This document shows, in pieces, positions 8,340-17,644 of a DNA stretch of 64,000 bases; position 1 is the stretch's first letter; every line of letters starts with the position of its first letter. Origin of the DNA: Candidatus Nitrosocosmicus agrestis (lineage in GTDB: Archaea; Thermoproteota; Nitrososphaeria; Nitrososphaerales; Nitrososphaeraceae); NCBI RefSeq assembly GCF_008389435.1, contig NZ_VUYS01000008.1, positions 8,774-72,773 on the forward strand, written 5' to 3'. A program made the translations under genes and the position numbers. The notes under the pieces were generated by a model. That model had not been told where the DNA came from and ran no database searches. It was given only the letters and a program-made list of their open reading frames with translations.

Positions 8340-9923
8340 TTGGTCTCCCTCTCCTCCCTCTCCTCCCTCTCCTTATCTCTCAAACTTAAATATGGTGCGT
8401 CATCTATTGGAGGTAGGAAGACTCTTTTGAATTCTGATAAAATTAGTAGTTTAGATATTTCTAAAGTTAAAGCACCATCTAAAAGTCATAATACTATTAC
8501 TACAATCAATCCTTCTACTGAACAGGTAATTAAGGAATACACTCTCATAACCAAAGATGAAATTGCAGACTTGGCACGCAAATCCAAAAAAGCATTCAAA
8601 GATTGGAGGAAGGATTATCGTCGAAGAACAGGGTTTATGTACGCATTTGCAAGTGAGCTTAAAAAGCATAAAGAGCATCTTGCTAGGGTTGCGACCACAG
8701 AGATGGGAAAAACCATCAAGGAAGCACGCTCGGAAATAGACAAATGTGCTTGGGCAGTTGAATACTTTGCTGATAATGGGGTGGTTTTTTTACACGATGA
8801 AGTTATTAACACTGACGCAAGAAAGTCAATTGTAACCTTTGAGCCACTGGGTGTAATCGCTAGCTTGATGCCTTGGAACTTTCCATATTGGCAAGCACTC
8901 CGATTTGCCGCTCCATCTTTAATAGCTGGTAATACGGTGATCTTAAAACCATCAAGCGTTACTATGCAGTGTGGATTAGAAATAGAAAAAATGTTTGAAA
9001 AAGTTGGATTGCCCGATTATGTTTTTAAGACCGTAATTGCTTCTGGCACCGAAGCAGAGTATCTTATTGATTCTGAAGATGTGAGTGCCGTTACATTCAC
9101 TGGCAGTGTTCCTGTTGGTGCAAAAGTTGCTCAACACGCAACATCCCGACTCAAAAAAATTGTGCTAGAATTGGGTGGGAGTGATCCATTTATAGTCTGT
9201 GAAGACGCCGACATAGAAAAGGCCTCAAGTGGTGCTGTAAAGGGGAGATTTATTAACTGCGGTCAAAGTTGCATCGCTTCTAAGAGGTTTATAGTTGTAA
9301 AAAATGTTGCCAATGAGTTTCTTGAAAAATTTATTGAAAAGACTGAAAAACTCAAAATTGGCAATCCATTATCTGACGATACTGATATAGGACCACTTGT
9401 AAATCAATCAGCAATCGAGAGTATAGACGAGATGGTCAAGCGATCAATTAAGGAAGGCGCAGAAGTTGCAACTGGAGGACAAAGAATAGGTGGAGGGGAA
9501 GAAGATGGGAAGCGCGATAATGGTAGTGGCAAGAATAAAGGTTACTTTTACAAACCCACAATATTAAAGAAAGTTACACCAAACATGGAAGTTGCCACGG
9601 AAGAAACGTTTGGACCCATTGCTCCAGTTATTGTGGCAGAGGATGAACAGCAAGCATTAGAAATAGCAAACAATACCAAATTTGGGTTGGGAGCAAGTGT
9701 ATGGACTCAGAACCTGAACAAAGCTGAAAAGTATTCTAAATTACTACAGGCTGGGATAGTAACGGTTAATAATGTAGTTGTATCGGATCCAAGGGTACCT
9801 TTTGGAGGTATCAAAAATAGTGGGTTTGGTAGGGAACTTTCAAAACATGGAATGTTTGAATTTGTAAATATAAAGTCCATAAGGTTCTACGATGAGCTTA
9901 TTCATCAGCACTATGTTGAATAA
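8340..9923 (+). CDS. NAD(P)-dependent aldehyde dehydrogenase (succinate-semialdehyde type)
   Basis: The ALDH core begins near residue 55 (T-I-N-P-S-T-E-Q-V-I) and is complete. Visible motifs are M-P-W-N-F-P-Y-W-Q, L-K-P-S-S-V-T, F-T-G-S-V-P-V-G, the catalytic Glu in L-E-L-G-G-S-D-P-F, the catalytic Cys in N-C-G-Q-S-C, and E-E-T-F-G-P-I-A-P. It is closest in feel to SSADH-like enzymes. In ammonia-oxidising archaea such an enzyme has been proposed to act on succinyl-CoA or succinate semialdehyde in the 3-hydroxypropionate/4-hydroxybutyrate cycle; the substrate here is inference. The start is unclear: TTG 8340 puts a (CTCCCT)n Ser/Leu-rich leader on the protein, while TTG 8427 gives about 498 residues, nearer the family norm. 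Confidence 0.92.
   Translation: MVSLSSLSSLSLSLKLKYGASSIGGRKTLLNSDKISSLDISKVKAPSKSHNTITTINPSTEQVIKEYTLITKDEIADLARKSKKAFKDWRKDYRRRTGFMYAFASELKKHKEHLARVATTEMGKTIKEARSEIDKCAWAVEYFADNGVVFLHDEVINTDARKSIVTFEPLGVIASLMPWNFPYWQALRFAAPSLIAGNTVILKPSSVTMQCGLEIEKMFEKVGLPDYVFKTVIASGTEAEYLIDSEDVSAVTFTGSVPVGAKVAQHATSRLKKIVLELGGSDPFIVCEDADIEKASSGAVKGRFINCGQSCIASKRFIVVKNVANEFLEKFIEKTEKLKIGNPLSDDTDIGPLVNQSAIESIDEMVKRSIKEGAEVATGGQRIGGGEEDGKRDNGSGKNKGYFYKPTILKKVTPNMEVATEETFGPIAPVIVAEDEQQALEIANNTKFGLGASVWTQNLNKAEKYSKLLQAGIVTVNNVVVSDPRVPFGGIKNSGFGRELSKHGMFEFVNIKSIRFYDELIHQHYVE
8344..8378 (+). repeat. CTCCCT microsatellite at the ALDH start
   Basis: A pyrimidine-only run built from CTCCCTCTC units lies at the proposed 5' end of the aldehyde dehydrogenase gene. 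If translated it encodes a Ser/Leu string. It could equally be an untranslated leader. Confidence 0.7.
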
Positions 9924-10146
9924 CCCTTCCTCTCATTGTTTAGAATCTAAGAAGTCAATCCAACTTTCTATTCTTCCTCGGATAGTTATAGGTTAATGGA
10001 AAGGGGAGTGTGAGGGAAATACCTTTACAATCGACCAATTATATGATAAGGGTAAGCAGGACCTTTCCTACCTCGCACTCATAATCAAAAACTGTCCATA
10101 AACAAATTTAGATAGAACATTGCTTTTTTTGTTAGGTCTGTCAAAC

Positions 10147-11151
10147 TTGAAAGAAGTAAAGTACTGTTTGGAAGTATGGGGCACAGATTACCAAAAAATT
10201 AAGGGAACTTGTTTGACTGCAGAAAGATTGGGGTATTATGGTTTCTATTATGGTGAATCGCTAACTGATATTGATCTGGATTGTTGGACTGTTCTGGCTA
10301 GTCTGATACCTTTAACAGAAACCATAAAATTAGGTCCTGTTATTACCTATATACTTCCTCAATATCGAAGCATACCATTGTTGGCAAAACAATGTATATC
10401 CTTCCAAGATATTTCTAATGGAAGACTAGAATTTAGGACCGGAAGCGGAGCTTCGCTAAAATATTCATATCCATGGTGGAATCCTTACGGGATAAAATAT
10501 CATGGCACTCTAGATAGAATCCGAATATTCAGCGAAGGAATTGATCTTTTAAGTAGATATTTTGGCAAACCGGTTACAAGTAATCGGTTTTTAATATCAG
10601 ATTCTGATAATTCGGAGAACAAGGGTTCATTAACGAATACGGTCAATTTTGATGGTGAGTTTTTTAAAGCATACAATGCTCAAATGAAACTACCCAAAAA
10701 GGATATTCCAATTACCATAGCTGCTCAAAATTCAAAGATGATTCAAATTGCAGCAAGATATGCTGCTACTTGGGAGATCTCTTACATAGAACCTCATGAA
10801 TTTGAAATCAAAAATCAAGAGTTCAATGGTTTATTACTTGTATCGGAAATGAAAGAAATGAATAATGCTCAAAATTATTCTAGGGTGCCCAATATAACAA
10901 AATCAGTAGAGCTAGATGTAATAATTGCTGAAACCTCCAAGGAATTGGAAGTCAAGAAAAAAATATTTGAAATTGAAAGAGGTATCGATACTTTCAATGC
11001 AATAACGCAGAAGGCCTTAATTGGAACGCCTGACACTGTTCGAGCAAGAATTGAGGAATACAAACGAAGCGGAGTAACACAATTTCTTCTTGCTTTTTTG
11101 GATCCTCATGATCTTGATGCAATTGAACTGTTTATGGACTGTGTTAAATAA
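10147..11151 (+). CDS. LLM-class (luciferase-like) flavin-dependent oxidoreductase
   Basis: This TIM-barrel luciferase-like monooxygenase family protein opens with K-Y-C-L-E-V-W-G and then A-E-R-L-G-Y-Y-G-F-Y-Y-G-E-S. It carries I-K-L-G-P-V-I-T-Y, the S-F-Q-D-I-S-N-G-R-L-E-F-R-T-G-S-G substrate/cofactor segment, and a C-terminal A-L-I-G-T-P-D-T-V-R. Such proteins use FMN or F420. TTG 10147 fits the family N terminus better than TTG 10120, which would add nine hydrophobic residues. The substrate is unknown. It stands alone on its strand. Confidence 0.85.
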   Translation: MKEVKYCLEVWGTDYQKIKGTCLTAERLGYYGFYYGESLTDIDLDCWTVLASLIPLTETIKLGPVITYILPQYRSIPLLAKQCISFQDISNGRLEFRTGSGASLKYSYPWWNPYGIKYHGTLDRIRIFSEGIDLLSRYFGKPVTSNRFLISDSDNSENKGSLTNTVNFDGEFFKAYNAQMKLPKKDIPITIAAQNSKMIQIAARYAATWEISYIEPHEFEIKNQEFNGLLLVSEMKEMNNAQNYSRVPNITKSVELDVIIAETSKELEVKKKIFEIERGIDTFNAITQKALIGTPDTVRARIEEYKRSGVTQFLLAFLDPHDLDAIELFMDCVK

Positions 11152-11395
11152 ACTTGGTCGAATTCTAAATTTATTTTTGAGGATAAAAAATTTTTTTTGG
11201 TTGCTAGTGTAACTGAACTTTGGTTTGATGGGTGATGATTTTAACCACCTGCCTGAATATAGAATTCAATGCCACCTGCCGTCTATCTTAGCACTATCAC
11301 CATCACCACTATCACCAGCAGCTTTACAGAACGGGATGAAACCTCCCAAATAGCAAAGAATTTTTACTTGCAGCATATGGATTATTTGTACAATA

Positions 11396-12379
11396 ATGAG
11401 TTTTACAAAATTAAAGAATAAAAGATTAAAAAAACCGCATGCTTTATTGGGTTTGGTATTCGTAGTAGGACTGATATCAATTTTATCGGTGACAATAACG
11501 CCATACTCCTTTGCTCAAACCGGTTCAACTCTAGGTAATACTTCTAACGCTCAAGCAGCAAATACTAGTAGTATCAATACTACGAGTGGAAATAATCAAA
11601 ATAGTGCCAACAACAATACAAATGAAAGTTTGATAATTGGGACAACTATACCAAACAAAGAATTATTGCAATCCAACTTTGCGACGGCAGAAAATGCAAG
11701 CTCGGTAGACTTGGCAAATAATAATAATAGCAATTTAACAAATGCTTCTTTTGGACAAATTAACCAGAATGTGTCTCTTTCATCATATTCTAAATTTGTA
11801 AATGACATCAATAGCTTAATTCTTTCAAAAGAATCTTCTATAAATGCCGGACACACATCCTCTGATAATTTAACTAGTTCAAATTCCAACTTTGGAAATT
11901 CAGTAGCCAACTCTGAAGCTAATTCAATTCGGACAAAGCTATTATCACTGCATGAAATTGTACTGCAAAATACGTCAATGTCTGCTCCCGCACCTGTACG
12001 ACATCCCGGACAACCACCACACGAGGTTGTTTTTGCATTACCTTTAAGAAATGACGGGAAAATTTGGACAGGGACGGTAACTTTTACTGCAAGCAAGCCA
12101 ATTGAGGTTGAGGTGCTGCATAATTATTCACCATTGGTTGCTCCTGATTCTGTCCACAGAGCACCCTATAACGCTGTATTACCAGGGAATAATAGTATAG
12201 CCATAACCCACCTCAGACACCTTGTGGATGTACCTTTTGAAATAAATGGGACGGGGATAAGCTCTGGGACATTGGACTTTGCGGGGAATGCTCTTGTGTT
12301 TCATAAAACAACAGGTGAGCCCTTCACAGTTACTTATACACTCGATGCAATAGCTAAAAAACTAACATCTCTAAAATAG
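11396..12379 (+). CDS. Secreted Asn/Ser-rich protein with a C-terminal beta domain
   Basis: This is a 327-residue protein. It has a basic N terminus and a hydrophobic helix (residues about 17-36) ending S-F-A-Q, a typical exported-protein cleavage region. Residues 40-190 are a low-complexity Asn/Ser/Thr linker. Residues about 195-325 form a folded, beta-rich domain (A-P-A-P-V-R-H-P-G-Q-P-P-H-E-V-V, then G-T-V-T-F-T-A-S-K-P-I). His residues H-E-I, R-H-P, P-P-H, L-H-N and T-H-L-R-H could bind metal. The family is not recognised; it is probably extracellular. Confidence 0.75.
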   Translation: MSFTKLKNKRLKKPHALLGLVFVVGLISILSVTITPYSFAQTGSTLGNTSNAQAANTSSINTTSGNNQNSANNNTNESLIIGTTIPNKELLQSNFATAENASSVDLANNNNSNLTNASFGQINQNVSLSSYSKFVNDINSLILSKESSINAGHTSSDNLTSSNSNFGNSVANSEANSIRTKLLSLHEIVLQNTSMSAPAPVRHPGQPPHEVVFALPLRNDGKIWTGTVTFTASKPIEVEVLHNYSPLVAPDSVHRAPYNAVLPGNNSIAITHLRHLVDVPFEINGTGISSGTLDFAGNALVFHKTTGEPFTVTYTLDAIAKKLTSLK

Positions 12380-12610
12380 TACTTTTTTTATCCTTTTTCT
12401 TAAAAAAGTCAATCTTTATTTATTATACAATACTTTGTCAAAATCGAAAATGTTATCTTTTTTCGAACTGTAAAGAGGTCCGAGTCTATTTCTGATTTTT
12501 TTATTTATTTTATAATTTTTTTGAATAGCTGTAGATCGAATTATGATACTCATCCTATCCATTCAAAGCGAATCAAATCAAAATAAGAGAATTTTGAAGG
12601 ACGAAATAAG

Positions 12611-13930
12611 TTATTGCTTGTTTGGGTCAATTATCAGAGATTCCAAAGAAGCAAGTCGTGTTTCAATGTTGTCAGATCTAACATAGGTAAAACCAGACCC
12701 TTGTAGAATCGTTTCTAAGAATGCTTGCTTGTCTTTAATTCCTTCAAGATCTCTTAATTTTGAAACATCTTTTAGTGTCCAATACAAAATCTCTTTTCCT
12801 GTCCCCGGATCTATAAAAGCCTGAACTACTCTTTTATTTTGATCTGTGAGGTATGTTTTTACCTTCAATGTTACATTTGTCGTGTTTATCAAATCATTCA
12901 AGTAAAAGTCCTTGCTTTTATTGTCGTTTGAATGAAAAATAAAGTCTGGACCTGCCAAGGCCTTAATTTCATTCATTGTAATTTTGGTATATCTCCCATC
13001 GTCTCTAAAGTCCATGATGTATGGATTGCTGTCGTTAGATACATCAAAAACTACTCCTATTCCTCTGCGCTGGTCGTCTTCATCGGAAGAATGAAAACCT
13101 GTGTTAAACATTATTTCGATGTAAGTTTCGTTATCATACTTTCCCTCCGGCTCTTTGAAATATCCTAAAATGTTGCCTTTCCATACTATCATTTGGTTCT
13201 TTGCAGCATCCATGTCTAGGGTACCATCTGCGTTTTCCCTTTCTATTTCAATTCTTGGTGAATTTATTTTACTATTGTGACTTTGAGTATGCTTACCGAG
13301 ATCTAGATTAACACCTATCATTTTGTCTGGATTGAGAGGATCGACAATATGATAAGAATATTGTTTGTTAAATTTGGTATCAACTATCAGCATGCCGTTT
13401 TCATCAAAAATCTCATTGTCTAAGACGTCTTCATCTCTTTGAAATGTATAATTGCCATTCTCGCCATCATCATCCTCTTGTTCTGTGGCATTTTCTGCTC
13501 TACACATTATTTCGGTAGTTTGGTTCTCGTCTGAGGAGCAGTCATATGGATATGCTACTTTAAGAGTAGGGCATATTTGGTTTATGGTCTTGTTTGATAA
13601 ATTCGTTGCAGACAAGACAGATGCGTTGGAGTTATGTGTGTTATTGGAAGTATCATTTGCGCCATTGATTTCTGCTGAATTGGTGTTATTATTATTCGAT
13701 TCAACAGGACCGGTTCCGTAAAATTCTGTACAGTTTGAAATATCTGTAGTATTTACTAGCACAAAATTTTTGTCTTTAAGATTATTTATTGTTTGAGCAG
13801 TTGCGAAGTTGGAATATTCCATAGTTACTGATATGTTGATAACAAGTAATAAAACGAAAATCGTTGAAATAGTAATCACTGATGGGATAAAGAAAATAAT
13901 TCCAGGCTGCTCAGTATTTCTCTTTATCAA
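12611..13930 (-). CDS. Large secreted or membrane-anchored protein
   Basis: This is a 439-residue protein starting at TTG 13930 (minus). A hydrophobic segment at residues 11-35 is followed by T-A-Q, giving a signal peptide or anchor. Residues 50-160 are Asn/Thr/Asp-rich with three or four Cys residues. The C-terminal half is a beta-rich domain (M-I-V-W-K-G-N-I-L-G-Y-F, then G-I-G-V-V-F-D-V-S-N-D and Y-I-M-D-F-R-D-D-G-R-Y). It looks like a carbohydrate-binding or jelly-roll fold, and its general layout recalls the anchored protein at 45.6-46.5 kb. The function is not known. Confidence 0.7.
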   Translation of the reverse strand: MIKRNTEQPGIIFFIPSVITISTIFVLLLVINISVTMEYSNFATAQTINNLKDKNFVLVNTTDISNCTEFYGTGPVESNNNNTNSAEINGANDTSNNTHNSNASVLSATNLSNKTINQICPTLKVAYPYDCSSDENQTTEIMCRAENATEQEDDDGENGNYTFQRDEDVLDNEIFDENGMLIVDTKFNKQYSYHIVDPLNPDKMIGVNLDLGKHTQSHNSKINSPRIEIERENADGTLDMDAAKNQMIVWKGNILGYFKEPEGKYDNETYIEIMFNTGFHSSDEDDQRRGIGVVFDVSNDSNPYIMDFRDDGRYTKITMNEIKALAGPDFIFHSNDNKSKDFYLNDLINTTNVTLKVKTYLTDQNKRVVQAFIDPGTGKEILYWTLKDVSKLRDLEGIKDKQAFLETILQGSGFTYVRSDNIETRLASLESLIIDPNKQ

Positions 13931-14159
13931 TTTTTTTATTTTATATGATTACCAATCTTATATAAATGAATATTCCAATTTGCTGATAACATTTATATTA
14001 TAAAATCAATATCAAACATTGGCAATAATTTTTATTTTATACAATTTTATAAATACTTTTCAAATTGGACTTTTAGATACTCTATTTGGTATTTACTAAT
14101 GTGCAACTTTATTGAATTATGTGATCATAATTCTAGCTAACTAACTAGTACTATATGAT

Positions 14160-14306
14160 ATGATGAATCGTCATTATTTTAATGTTGCAAAAAATCTCGG
14201 TGATTATAAATTTCTTTTTAACAAAAATTTTTCAATTTTTTTAGTAATAAAAATTCTGATTTTGATTACTATGGTTTTGACAATAATTGCAATTTATGAG
14301 CGTTAA
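14160..14306 (+). CDS. Possible 48-residue single-TM miniprotein
   Basis: Tandem ATGs at 14160/14163 open a frame to TAA 14304-14306. The product has a polar N-terminal half (N-R-H-Y-F-N-V-A-K-N-L) and one strong membrane helix (I-F-L-V-I-K-I-L-I-L-I-T-M-V-L-T-I-I-A-I) ending Y-E-R. It converges with the coiled-coil gene, leaving 6 bp. AT-rich DNA makes such hydrophobic frames by chance, and no TATA box sits at the right place, so the call is tentative. Confidence 0.35.
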   Translation: MMNRHYFNVAKNLGDYKFLFNKNFSIFLVIKILILITMVLTIIAIYER

Positions 14307-14312
14307 TTGTTG

Positions 14313-16166
14313 TTATTCTCCCTTCTTTTTAATATCTTTATGATTTGATCCACCAAAATTGGTGAACACCACAAAAATAATTGGTTTGGGAATTATTCTT
14401 TCGTTGATTTCTTTTATCAATTTAACTGATTCATATAGATTCAAGACTAATGTGTTTAAATTGTTTACAATATTTATGTATGCCGAGGTCAATTGATCCT
14501 TTTTGTGGAGCAATTCACTTTTTTGTGTATTTAATTGCTCTAATTCGGAAATTCGTTTCTTGATCTCGATATTTATATTTTTTAGACTGGATACCTTGCT
14601 AACGAATTGATACCAATAGCTGGTTTTATTCTTTGAGTTGGTAGCATTAATATTTTGAAAGGGTTTTTGAAAAGGATCTGACAAAAAATCAGAATTTTGG
14701 AATTCTAGTACGAGATGGTTCATTCCAATGATATCTTCGTTGGTTACACCGCTTAACTGAAGACGAAGTAGAGTGAGTGAGACTATTCCCTGTAACTTCA
14801 AGTAATACTCATATTCTGGAACTTCCTTTTCCAATTTTTCCTTTTTCTCTTTGAGGTCGTTAACCTCCTTTTCAAGACCTAATTTGTCATCGTAGTGATC
14901 CTCAACATCTTTGAGGAATTTCCGAATGGAGGTTTTGACATCAAACCCGTTTGCCAAAGATGATTCATAAATGATGTTGGTTAGTTGCTTGAGTTCTTTA
15001 AGACCTATTCCTAATTTATGGAGTTCAGTGTAAGTATTGATGGTTTGTATATAGTAATTTGCACGATCTTCTAAGCTTAAGCTTTCTAATTCTAAACGAT
15101 TTTTTATCTTTTCCTTTTGAACAACTTGGCTTTGAAGGATTTCTTTTTCTGTCAGCAGTGATTCAATTTCTTCATACTTCTTGATTATTCGAGTTACGTC
15201 AAAGTCAAAATTCTTAAAGTCACTTATGATATTTACCATATTATCTATGTATTCTGATAAAACTATTTGCTGTTTTTGATACAATTCTATTTTAAGGGAC
15301 TTGTACCAGGCAAAGTATGAAAAGACTTGATTCTTGTTCCGTATTGCTTCATCAAGTTCATTCTTTATAGAATTTTTTTTAGATGATAAAGTTTCAATAT
15401 CTGTCTTCAGCGATTTTTTGATATCGTCTAAATGCTTGATGTAATTCTTCTTTTGTTCTATAAATAAGGTTACATTGGAAACAAATGGTATCGATTCTTC
15501 AGTTTCATCATCGTCATATGCTTCTTCTTCCTTACTGATGTCAAATGTTTTTCCGATTCCATGATTTGGATCATTATTTAAATTGTCAGCCGCTTTATTT
15601 TTGTCAGTATATGAAAAAAAATCAAACATGTCCACCATCCACTTTATAATGGTGTCTGGTTTGATGTTATTAGCCCTACACTCATCGTAGAGGTCGGAAA
15701 TGAAATCTTCAATTGAGTATTTCTTAGTTTTGTTTTCCTTTTCCTTTTCTGCTTCTTCCTTCCTATTGTCTATTCCTTTTTTCATATCCGGATAAGATTT
15801 ACCGTCATCGAAATTGTCTGTGATATCATTGAATGCTGGGTCTATTTCCTCCTGGTAAAAAATATCATCCTCTTCCATATCTATCCATTCTTCAAATTCG
15901 TCTTTGATTTTGAATGCTCTCAATAGCTGATACGTCCGAAAACCCTTTACACAATCTTGTATGCTTATGCCTGATTTTCTGACCTCAGTAAGGAAGAATT
16001 TGATCTCTTCTACATAACTGGCGTTTACTTTCTTAAGATAATCATTTACAACATTAAATACTGTTGTCTTTGAAACACCCACTTCATCTGCTATTTTAGA
16101 ATATGATATACTCTCAAAATCCATGCGAATAATCTTTGATTTAATTTGTGGAGTAACCTTGACCAT
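14313..16166 (-). CDS. HTH plus long coiled-coil protein (617 residues)
   Basis: Residues 1-47 form a helix-turn-helix of the Hin/transposase or sigma-4 type (Y-S-K-I-A-D-E-V-G-V-S-K-T-T-V-F-N-V-V). Residues 50-90 are a second helical module (F-F-L-T-E-V-R-K-S-G-I-S-I-Q-D). An acidic linker runs from about 95 to 235. Two long heptad-rich coiled coils follow (about 235-355 and 425-570), with breaks between them. The tail (P-K-P-I-I-F-V-V-F-T-N-F-G-G) is hydrophobic then basic. There is no Walker motif, so it is not an SMC ATPase. A DNA-binding structural or regulatory protein is the likely role. Similar multi-copy proteins are, from memory, common in Nitrososphaerales. Confidence 0.75.
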   Translation of the reverse strand: MVKVTPQIKSKIIRMDFESISYSKIADEVGVSKTTVFNVVNDYLKKVNASYVEEIKFFLTEVRKSGISIQDCVKGFRTYQLLRAFKIKDEFEEWIDMEEDDIFYQEEIDPAFNDITDNFDDGKSYPDMKKGIDNRKEEAEKEKENKTKKYSIEDFISDLYDECRANNIKPDTIIKWMVDMFDFFSYTDKNKAADNLNNDPNHGIGKTFDISKEEEAYDDDETEESIPFVSNVTLFIEQKKNYIKHLDDIKKSLKTDIETLSSKKNSIKNELDEAIRNKNQVFSYFAWYKSLKIELYQKQQIVLSEYIDNMVNIISDFKNFDFDVTRIIKKYEEIESLLTEKEILQSQVVQKEKIKNRLELESLSLEDRANYYIQTINTYTELHKLGIGLKELKQLTNIIYESSLANGFDVKTSIRKFLKDVEDHYDDKLGLEKEVNDLKEKKEKLEKEVPEYEYYLKLQGIVSLTLLRLQLSGVTNEDIIGMNHLVLEFQNSDFLSDPFQKPFQNINATNSKNKTSYWYQFVSKVSSLKNINIEIKKRISELEQLNTQKSELLHKKDQLTSAYINIVNNLNTLVLNLYESVKLIKEINERIIPKPIIFVVFTNFGGSNHKDIKKKGE

Positions 16167-16565
16167 TTTGCTAAATCAAGAAATGCTAGCCGTTCAATTT
16201 TATAAATAAATAGTTCATTTGGTTGTTCATTTCGTTCAATTTTTTATAAATTTAAGCAATAGAGGTTGCTCACGAAATAAATCAAGGATTACAATGAATT
16301 CATTTGTTAATTGTTGGGGTAAGAAATTGCAGGGTACAAGACTGACAAGGGATCGGGAAAAAGGAAAATCATGTACGGAATGATGGATTTGAAACAATAA
16401 CTGTTTCTTGAGACAAAAAAATCAAAAAAATCCCACAAGGTTAATTCTGTCAATTGCTACTCTTTTATTTATTCGAATATTCATATACGGTGTCTGTCAA
16501 AAAAGATTCTTTACAGGATAGGAATTGAGCATAAACCTAATAGTGTGAATTGCTGAAACAGAATT
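16167..16565. other. Intergenic between divergent genes
   Basis: 398 bp holding the divergent promoters of the coiled-coil gene and msrA. TTTATAAA-like runs lie near 16200-16250. No gene was seen. Confidence 0.5.
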
Positions 16566-17153
16566 ATGGCTGATAAACCGGTCGAAGATGGTAAAAGTGC
16601 TAATGGTTTTGAGAAAATAGTGTTGGCCAGTGGATGTTTTTGGTGTACCGAAGCCATATTTAAGCGGGTTGAAGGGGTAAAGTCTGTAATACCAGGATAT
16701 TCAGGTGGACATGTTAAAAATCCAACTTATAATGAGGTATGCACTGGGGACACCGGTCACGCAGAAGTTATTCAGTTAGAATTTGATCCAAAAGTCATAT
16801 CTTTGGAAAAAATCTTGGAAATATTTTGGTATACTCACGATCCAACGACTCTAAATAGACAGGGGAATGATGTGGGCACGCAATATAGATCTGCAGTGTT
16901 TTATAATTCTAAACAACAGCAAGAAATTGTTTCCAAGGTTAAAGAAAGGATCAGCACAAGCGGATATTATTCTAAACCAATTGTAACTGAAATATTGCCG
17001 TTTAGCAATTTCTATCCTGCTGAAGAATACCATGTAGATTATTACGACAATAATAGATCAGTTCCATACTGCAGTTATGTAATTGACCCAAAAGTTCAAA
17101 AATTGCTGAAAAAATTTCCTGAAGATCTAAAGAAACAATATATTCATAGTTAA
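16566..17153 (+). CDS. msrA: Peptide-methionine (S)-S-oxide reductase MsrA
   Basis: This is a 195-residue enzyme that repairs oxidised methionine in proteins. The catalytic motif G-C-F-W-C-T-E-A has nucleophile Cys24. Substrate-site residues G-Y-S-G-G-H, T-G-D-T-G-H-A-E-V and F-Y-P-A-E-E-Y-H-V-D-Y-Y are all present. A third Cys (V-P-Y-C-S-Y) near the C terminus may resolve the disulfide. It starts at ATG 16566. No msrB is adjacent. Confidence 0.96.
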   Translation: MADKPVEDGKSANGFEKIVLASGCFWCTEAIFKRVEGVKSVIPGYSGGHVKNPTYNEVCTGDTGHAEVIQLEFDPKVISLEKILEIFWYTHDPTTLNRQGNDVGTQYRSAVFYNSKQQQEIVSKVKERISTSGYYSKPIVTEILPFSNFYPAEEYHVDYYDNNRSVPYCSYVIDPKVQKLLKKFPEDLKKQYIHS

Positions 17154-17644
17154 CCCACTGTTTCTTCTACCATCTTTCTTTTGTCTGTCATGTTAATCCG
17201 TAAAAAGGGTCCGTCTTTTTTTTGAAAGTAGTTTGTATTGTGAGACTCTCCACACCACCTTCACATCACTAAATGCCATCATTTTTTTTGATGGATAAAA
17301 GGGATGCAAAATGAACTTGATAGAAATGAGATAGTGTGGTCTAGTTGAACTAATGCAATTTAATTCTGGTGCTGATGAGAGCATTTTCAATCTGGAACGG
17401 AGAACAATACTGCAAACCTGGTAATGTCCATAAAGAATTACAAGAGTAGGCAAGTCAGGCAATGATATTCTAATAAACATCCCGGAGCCAGCTTCATATT
17501 TTTTAAATTGAGTAAAGTCTCTAAATGATAATTACAATGCAGTAGTTTTTTTAAAAATATCTATCAACAATCAAAATATCGATTGAATATCATTTTTTTG
17601 TCAAATGTATTTAATATCAAATTATATGCTAAGTACTTGATTTA
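17154..17644. other. Intergenic, no convincing gene
   Basis: 490 bp between msrA and the sirtuin gene. A 95-codon minus-strand frame (17193-17480) has unlikely composition and no family resemblance, so it is not called. TATA-like runs occur just before 17645. Confidence 0.5.

Noticed and set aside
11228-11365. Short frame with Ser-Pro repeats upstream of the secreted protein
   Set aside because: It is built from a TCACCA-like simple repeat; no Shine-Dalgarno or TATA box is placed for it.
17193-17480. 95-codon minus-strand frame between msrA and the sirtuin gene
   Set aside because: The composition is unlike other proteins here, no family is recognised, and there is no promoter or ribosome site.
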